From: Pseudocercospora fijiensis CIRAD86 | Lineage: Eukaryota > Ascomycota > Dothideomycetes > Mycosphaerellales > Mycosphaerellaceae | NCBI RefSeq assembly: GCF_000340215.1 | Contig: NW_006921558.1 | Span: forward strand, 1-64,000 | Direction of reading: 5' to 3' | DNA length: 64,000 nucleotides | Shown: piece after piece, positions 58,029 to 64,000 of the stretch | Position numbering within the stretch: the first letter of the stretch is position 1 | How the letters are laid out: every line of letters begins with the position of its first letter | Notes under the pieces: model-generated | What the model saw: only the letters and a program-made list of their open reading frames with translations | Database searches by the model: none | Told to the model about the DNA's origin: nothing | Program-made: the position numbers and the translations under genes

Positions 58029-61000
58029 ATGTCTACGCCGTATTTAACGACACCGCCTAAGCCGAAGGCAAACGGTACAATCTACTAGTATAACTACTTA
58101 GCCTACTATTTTACTCTTTCTAATTACTACTTAGCTATCTAGCCGGCTAATTATATCGATCCTATTACTCCTACTAGGTAAGCTCCTTTCGATACCCCGG
58201 ATAAGAATAACGATTTAGGGATCGACGGGTTTAGTAGTAATAACTACGAGAACTATTATAATAATAGCAACTATAACTCCGACGAAGTAGACAATCCGGG
58301 AGATAAAGGAGACTCTCCGGAAGATAGAGCAGACTATCTAGAAAATAAAGTAGACGATCCGGAAGATAAACTAATACCCTAGCTTCTAGTAGAGCGCGCT
58401 AGGGAACAACGTATCGCGAATACCTATAACGAGCCTCTAGTACGTAATTTGTTAATCTCTAAGCGTCTTAGTACTAAACAGAACGCTAATATAGGACGAA
58501 CCTACCCTATTGTTAGATCGCTAAGTTTCTATTAGCGAAGGCGGTCTTACTCGCGAAGAATAGGATAGTCTTAATAACTCGTTCGAGGACTTCGTCCTCG
58601 AAGCACTAGAGGTATAGCTATACGCAATAACTACCGAGGTACCTAGCGATCTACTACTACGTAATCTCTCCTAAACCTAACAAATCTAGCGAGCTTTTAA
58701 CTAAGTAAGGCAGAGAGCGGCCCTCTCTTACAAGGATATAGCCGAAGGACTAGAGAGGTAGGCGATTAAGGACTTCGACTATACTCGAGAGCGGGAGGAG
58801 CTAGCTTTAATATTATACAGGCAATTATAGCAGTTCTAGGGGTATACTTAGTTAGTATACGAACAATCTCTCGACGCCTATAGGGTAGATTTCGATCGGA
58901 GCGGAGTATAATACTATTCTTTAAAACAACTAGAGACCGTCGAGAGTACGCTATACGTCCTTACTAGTTCTTAACTCTTAGAACGCGGTAAAAGAGAGAC
59001 TAGTCCTAGTCTCTTACCCTAATCGCTTCGGAAACATATCGAAGGTCGTTTATATTCTAGAGCTACCTACGAAGAGCCTCGGTATCTTTGTATTTATTAA
59101 TTATATAAGCTAAATACCCTATCTACTTCCGCCCCTTCTATTACCTACGACAATAATTCTTATATAGGCTTCCCGAGCTCTCTTACGGCCTTTAGATAGG
59201 TACTATATATTAACTAAATCCCTCCTAAGGGACGGTAGATTATAAAGGAGCTCTACCTAAATCCTAGTATCTAAGGGGTCTAGCCTAGAAACTTCGACTA
59301 AGTCGATATTACTCGATATTGTTACTAGCTGTTTGTAACGTTCTAATCCGAGTACGGTAGAACTAATATCTATCTCATTTATACTTAAAAGCTACGGCCG
59401 TTAACCTATGTTACCGATACTAAATCTCGTAATTTCTACGATCTCGTACTCTATCTATCGCTAAGAGAGGTACTACTATAAAGCAGCCTACTAGATATTA
59501 CCCCTACTTACGATATATCTCTTAACAATGCAAAGGCCGTTACTAGAAGCAAACGGACGTTAGGGTTATCGGGAGAAACTAACGCTTATATTACTTACGC
59601 CGTTCTATAAGAATGTTTAGAGCGTCTATAGACTAAAATAGAATAGCGTATAAACTATATCGATCGACTCGCGGAATTTCGAAGAACGCTAATTTTCTTC
59701 TTAGCGAAGAATACTAAGTATAGCTACCGCTCGATACGATTATCGGAGTAACTTCGTTCGTTCTACTATAAAGTTCTATAATAGTACGATATTATATATC
59801 TTCTAACTCTCGTTATAGACATTAGTAAAGAGACTACGGCTTGCGAAGATACCCCTTATATACTTTGTTACCGTCCCTACTATATTAAAGCCTACGCTAA
59901 CTGCTTATTCCCTAAAACGCTAATATATAATAGGCCGAAGACGGTAAAGCTCTATCGTTATATACACTATAGGGACCTAACTAATAGAACTATTACGCCT
60001 TTAGCAAAATCTCTACTCAACTCCTAGGGGTATCTATATATCTAGTTCTACGCTTAAAGCAAATGTTAGTTAGATATTCGAAAGAACTTCCCGTTCTCTT
60101 ATAAGCGATTCGACTAGTTTGCGGCCGGTAGGAGGGATAGAGTTAACCTAAGCAAACTAGGAAGAGCTACTAATTAGATAGACTAGATACTATAGGACTA
60201 TACGCAGTCTAAGCTTCGGGTCTACGATAGCCGAGAATATACGTATTAGAATATACTAGCTCGTAAAGAATATCGCCTAACTTAGGAAGCGTTCTATAAA
60301 CTTATACTCGTTACCGAAGAGCAAGAACGCGTTATTTAATATCTCCCCTTACGTCTACAATTTAGTATACTCGCCTTTATCCCTTACTAGTCTATCGATA
60401 CTAAGGAGTAGCTAAATTTCGGAAGGTATAGAACTAATCGACTCTGCGCCGTTCTAGAGGATGCCGAATCTCGGACGAAGGGGTTTCCGAGCCCGGATAA
60501 GAGCAGGTTTATACTGCTAATTATAGACGCTATTCGTACGATGCCGATTGCGCCTAACTTCTCTAGCAAAGACTATCGTAACCTATAGGGGTATCCTATC
60601 CGGAAGAATCCCGAGCGCTATAGCGTAGGGTTCGGAGCTACGATACCTAAGTATAGCTTTAGCTAGTTTAGTCCGATTTGTAACTAGGAGAATCTTACCT
60701 TTTATCTATTCCTAAAGAATCTCGTTACGGTCTCGGCTACGCGAATTTAGGCTGCCTTTATAAGGCGAGCGTAGGCGGTAGAGGCCGGAACAAACACTTT
60801 AGTACGCGTCTAATAGTGCTATAATTAAATAACGCGAAGACCTACCTAGGCTAGCGCTAAGATCTACGACTTCCTCCTTAATATAGCTCTATACGAAGCT
60901 CTCTATTAATTTCGGTAGGACTTCTAGGAGGCCGTCCGAAAGCGTAATATATAAGAAGCGGATTATAGCCGATTAGCTAACGACATTATATTCTACTACG

Positions 61001-61900
61001 ACGATATCGCGTCGGTAGCTATCGTAAAGCCTAGGATTAATACTATATACGGCTGAACTAGGGTACTTAGGAACCCCCGCTAGCTGCTTAATATATTCTT
61101 CTAGGATCTCTAAGACACTACTAGCTACGATCTAAAGGCAAGCAATCGAAATCTAGGTTATCGGAAAAACTTCTTTAGAAAGCTATTCCGTTAGTAGCTA
61201 TAGCTTATTTAGCAAGCCTATTAAAGTCCTTTATTTCGAGGAACTCGTCTCCTATAGGGCTATAATGCCTTTTTCGAGAAACTCTATATTATATGTCTCC
61301 GTACCTATTAGCTACTTCTGTCCCCGGAGACCTTAACTAGTAATCTAAGCTATACGAGTAAAGGCAAAGGGCGCTAGTATATAGCGGTAACCCGTACTAT
61401 AGAGCTAGTCTATAGTAATTAGCCGATATACGACCTAGTTCTTTACTATTATTAGTCTATCGGACAGGTTCCGATATCTAGCCGTCTAGTGCTACCGGAG
61501 TTTATATTATACCTATATTAGGATTACGAGTTACGCTTTAAGCAATTCGTTTTAGGATATATACGATCCGCGGACCGTATACCTAGCGCCGTTTAAGTCG
61601 ATCTCCCTAAAGATTAGCCGGCGCTAGCGACTATAGGAGGCTAGCCGGCTAAAGACTTAGAGTAGGAACCGTAGACGATACCCTTAAAGAAGTACTAGGT
61701 ATCGTAGCTCGAATTTAAACGTATAGAGCTACTATTCCGATACGAACCCTAATATAATTACTACGTTCGACGGGGTCCGAAGTATCTCGAATATTATAGC
61801 TCTAGTACCTCTTAGGAAGTGCTCTAGGCGGCACCGCTTACTAGTCGATTACTTCGGGCAAGTATAGGGCTTTATCGTAGTATATTTTAGCTTCGCTCCC
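58029..61900 (+). pseudogene. Very long unrecognised ORF (about 1290 codons), broken
   Basis: The ATG at 58029 starts MSTPYLTTPPKPKANGT, followed by an acidic region (58190-58380: DTPDKNNDLG, DEVDNPGDKGDSPEDRAD) and ISKRLSTKQNAN. Near 58490-58540 the natural reading moves to the +1 register and then holds, without another shift, to about 61900: EGGLTREE*DSLNNSFEDF (58542), YTREREELALILYR (58780), NAKAVTRSKRTLGLSGE (59525), LTRE/EE-rich stretches, SPDKSRF (60490), ATIPKYSFS*FSPIC (60640), SRLANDIIFYYDDIASVA (60970) and RRGPKYLEYYSSSTS (61755). Stops are TAG/TAA at Gln- or Trp-like positions. No RT, integrase, transposase or helicase motif is seen. It may be a large gene of an undescribed transposon or a duplicated host gene. 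The shift may be an intron or one indel. Confidence 0.5.
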
Positions 61901-62371
61901 GAGTATAGATTAGTTGTAGAAAAGGGGAAGACTATTAGTATACACTTAAGATATAGATAGTTTTCCCTCGGTTAGGACGGCGCGTATAATCGGGTTCTAG
62001 CAGACTACCTTAGTTAAGGCCTTTGTAGTTGCTTAGTACGAAAGATGCGTTTTATTTGTCTCCTACATTTTAGACCGCTTATAGCAATGTTATACGTACT
62101 CGTATTACAACTAGTATATATACTATAGCTACGGCGTCTGTCGGTATAACCTAGAGTCTATAACAGTATACGGTATATAACGTATACTAACACTCTTCTA
62201 CCGAAGTGTACTAATTATATAAAGTGCTTATACTATAGTACAAGCGCGTTACATTAGTTAAAGCTAATTAATCGCACCCGAAAGCTAATATTCTTAACGT
62301 CGTAGCTATAAGAAGGTTAATTTACGCTATAATAATCTCGTAGCCTCGCTATTCGATCTAACGCCGTTTAG
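61901..62371. other. Intergenic sequence between convergent ORFs
   Basis: No motif. It separates the 3' ends of the long plus-strand ORF and the minus-strand basic-protein ORF. Confidence 0.4.
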
Positions 62372-63080
62372 CTAACTAGATTTGCGGGGTTGTCTACGCT
62401 TACGTTTTAGGGGGCTATCCGTAACGCTAGTACTTTCCTCGTATATATTGCCCCTAATTCGGTCCGAAACTTAATCTTCGCCTCTACTAGAGGATTCCCC
62501 TCGCGCTTTCCTTTCCCCCTATAGCTTTACCTTCCTCTATTAATCCTCGGAACTTATATCGCTTATCGATAAGAGGGAGGAGGCCTTAGGATTACGTCTA
62601 GGGGTAGTAGGCCTCCCTACCTTATTTGTAGCTTTAGTCTTGTTATACGGTATTTTGCGAGCTTCCGATAATATAAAGCCTATATCCTCGATATATTGTT
62701 TTCGACTCGTTAGATCGTTACCTAGTTATATCGGTTAGTATACGTTCCCGGATAACTAGAACCGAATATCCTACCTTCGCTATCGCTTTTCCTCTTTCTA
62801 TACCTCTCCGAAGGATTTGAAATAATAATTTCTATCGGCTAAACGAATATTAGCTACTACTAATAGTCTAAGTATTCGGACGCGCTTACCCTTACTATCG
62901 AACTCGTTTATATCCCTATAGGTTCCGTCGTCTAGCTCTACTACGTTGCTATACTTATTATCGAAACTTAGCTTAACGATGTCCTTCTTTTTAGTAGTCC
63001 TTTTCTCTTTAGCGGTAGTCTTTAGTATAGCTCCTAGCTTAGATCCTAGTTCTAATTTTACGATAATATCTATACTATTA
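62372..63080 (-). pseudogene. Unrecognised minus-strand ORF with basic, NLS-like C terminus
   Basis: The minus strand reads about 235 codons without frameshift and with few TAG codons. It begins near 63080 with DIIVKLELGSKLG, then TTAKEKRTTKKKD (about 62990), VELDDGTYRDINEFDSKGKR (about 62890-62945), YYFKSFGEV (about 62800), LTSRKQYIEDIGFILSEARK (about 62655-62715), TTPRRNPKASS (about 62590) and a Ser/Glu/Arg-rich tail ending PLKRKRRQPRKSS and TAG at 62374-62372. The KRKRR cluster resembles a nuclear localisation signal. Two such basic blocks around a compact centre fit a small nuclear or DNA-binding protein, but no family is recognised. The ATG is not certain (possibly ATA after RIP). Confidence 0.5.
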
Positions 63081-63420
63081 TAGTATTAGTACGAAACTGC
63101 GTTTGCTAGGCTCTATTAGCCTACTATTAAGGTATCTTCGTATACTAGGGGATATACCTACCTAGAGAATAAGCTATATTAAGAAGGCTTCGGCGTCGGC
63201 GATCGTCGTAGTCGCTAATAGCCGCACGTAGCTACTAGCGGTTAGGGCATATTATAGGGGAGTAAAGACTACGCGATATACCTACTCGAATAGCTTATTA
63301 TCGCTTATTGTAGCTAGGCGTCGCTTGCTACGCTAAGATTTAGTTTTAATATCTCCTATTATAGGGAAATTAGTAGAGTAGTATATAGGAGTAATATAAT
63401 ATAGCGTCTAGACCCCGTAG
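63081..63420. other. Unassigned spacer
   Basis: Nothing supportable seen. Confidence 0.4.
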
Positions 63421-63424
63421 TAGT

Positions 63425-63490
63425 TCGGGTTGGTTTAGTTTGGTTTGCTAAGCCGAAACTCTAGTTTGGTTTAGGTTAGTTTGCTAAGCA
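63425..63490. repeat. Short tandem repeat with TTTGCTAAGC units
   Basis: A unit of about 33-36 bp ending in TTTGCTAAGC occurs twice (ends near 63453 and 63489), with GGTTTAGTTTGG-type words before it. GTTTGGTTT words with intact TpG make it look less RIP-damaged than its surroundings. Confidence 0.6.
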
Positions 63491-63840
63491 ACTATATAAG
63501 TAGCTAGTTCGAACTATATAATTTATCGGTTTTTAAGAAGTGTACGAATGTATACGTAGCTTTAAGCAAGCCCTTTATAAGACTTAGTAGTGTAGCCGGC
63601 AGCGTAGCCGGCATTTTTAGTCCTTAGTACTTATAGAATTTTCGAATCCTACTTAGGCTACGTAGTTATATAAAGGTACTTATATAACCTCAAATCTATA
63701 GACAATCAGCTAAGGGCACTAACTAATCAAAAGCATATATACATACATATAAGGCATTATAGTTTAGTTCGGAAACTGCACTCCTTAGGTATAAATTTCA
63801 TCCTTTCGTTTACGGTTCAATTCTCTAACTACTTAGTAGA
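63491..63840. other. Possible 5' region of the edge ORF
   Basis: Contains GTAGCCGGC twice (63593-63612) and a TATAAAT at 63791 about 50 bp before an ATG at 63841. Promoter assignment is tentative. Confidence 0.25.
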
Positions 63841-64000
63841 ATGTCTTTATCTAGATCTAGGTAGAACTTATCGATTTCCCTAGAAGTCCTCCTCCTTAAG
63901 AAGTTTATACACTTTCCTACCGAACTATTCGACAATATTAAGTACTAGGATAGCTCCTCCCTCGGTATCGGTATAGTATATAAAAGAGCTATAAGGCAGC
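63841..64000 (+). pseudogene. Partial unrecognised ORF running off the window
   Basis: An ATG at 63841 begins MSLSRSR, TAG, and then NLSISLEVLLLKKFIHFPTE and LFDNIKY, TAG, DSSSLGIGIVYKRAIR to the window end. One could read a weak F-box-like FPTELFDNI motif, but too little is present. The stops are RIP-type. Confidence 0.3.

Noticed and set aside
60387..60569. 60-codon minus-strand open frame
   Set aside because: Antisense to the long plus-strand ORF, which reads better there.

Overview
The window looks like a heterochromatic, transposon-filled block from a filamentous ascomycete (Pezizomycotina) with repeat-induced point mutation (RIP). CpA and TpG are scarce while TpA and CpG are plentiful. 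Coding frames are broken mainly by TAG/TAA where Gln or Trp codons are expected. Duplicated sequences differ almost only by C/T and G/A. Because TpG is depleted, TGA is rare by composition, so a frame that is open apart from TAG/TAA is weak evidence of coding; I relied on motifs, homologous copies and paired structures. I found no intact functional gene, tRNA, rRNA or CRISPR array.

Layout: (1) 1-1240 and 8389-10500 are older sequence split by a complete 7.1-kb Ty3/Gypsy chromovirus (1241-8383; 198-bp LTRs, 5-bp target duplication CTTAG). (2) 10500-19400 holds unrecognised ORF remnants, including two diverged members of one coiled-coil gene family, a repeat block shared with 396-735, and a MITE-like insertion. 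(3) 19400-24900 has an unrecognised minus-strand ORF, two abutting LINE 3' fragments and an F-box pseudogene. (4) A 1759-bp unit occurs twice in direct orientation (24940-26698 and 29691-31449). (5) A near full-length Tad-type LINE lies on the minus strand at 32252-37214 with a 15-bp target duplication. (6) A 12.26-kb Ty3/Gypsy element lies on the minus strand at 39203-51457, with 279-bp LTRs, Gag-protease and Pol ORFs, and a third ORF of 911 codons downstream of pol. (7) 51458-57800 is interrupted host sequence and AT-rich decay with a probable Gypsy remnant. (8) 57816-64000 carries a very long unrecognised plus-strand ORF, a convergent minus-strand basic protein gene, and a partial ORF at the edge.

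The most unusual structure is a 25-bp palindrome, TAATRYTACCCC plus its reverse complement around one central base. It occurs at every ORF boundary of the 12-kb element and once just after pol in the chromovirus. In the large element it is 11 bp after the Gag stop and about 10 bp before Pol. This suggests a shared cis element acting at ORF junctions, in RNA or DNA.

Order of events: before insertion the locus ran 31450-32236, 37230-39202, then 51462 onward. The LINE and the 12-kb element entered it, and the chromovirus entered the left block separately. RIP then inactivated them all, with a strong strand bias in the LINE.
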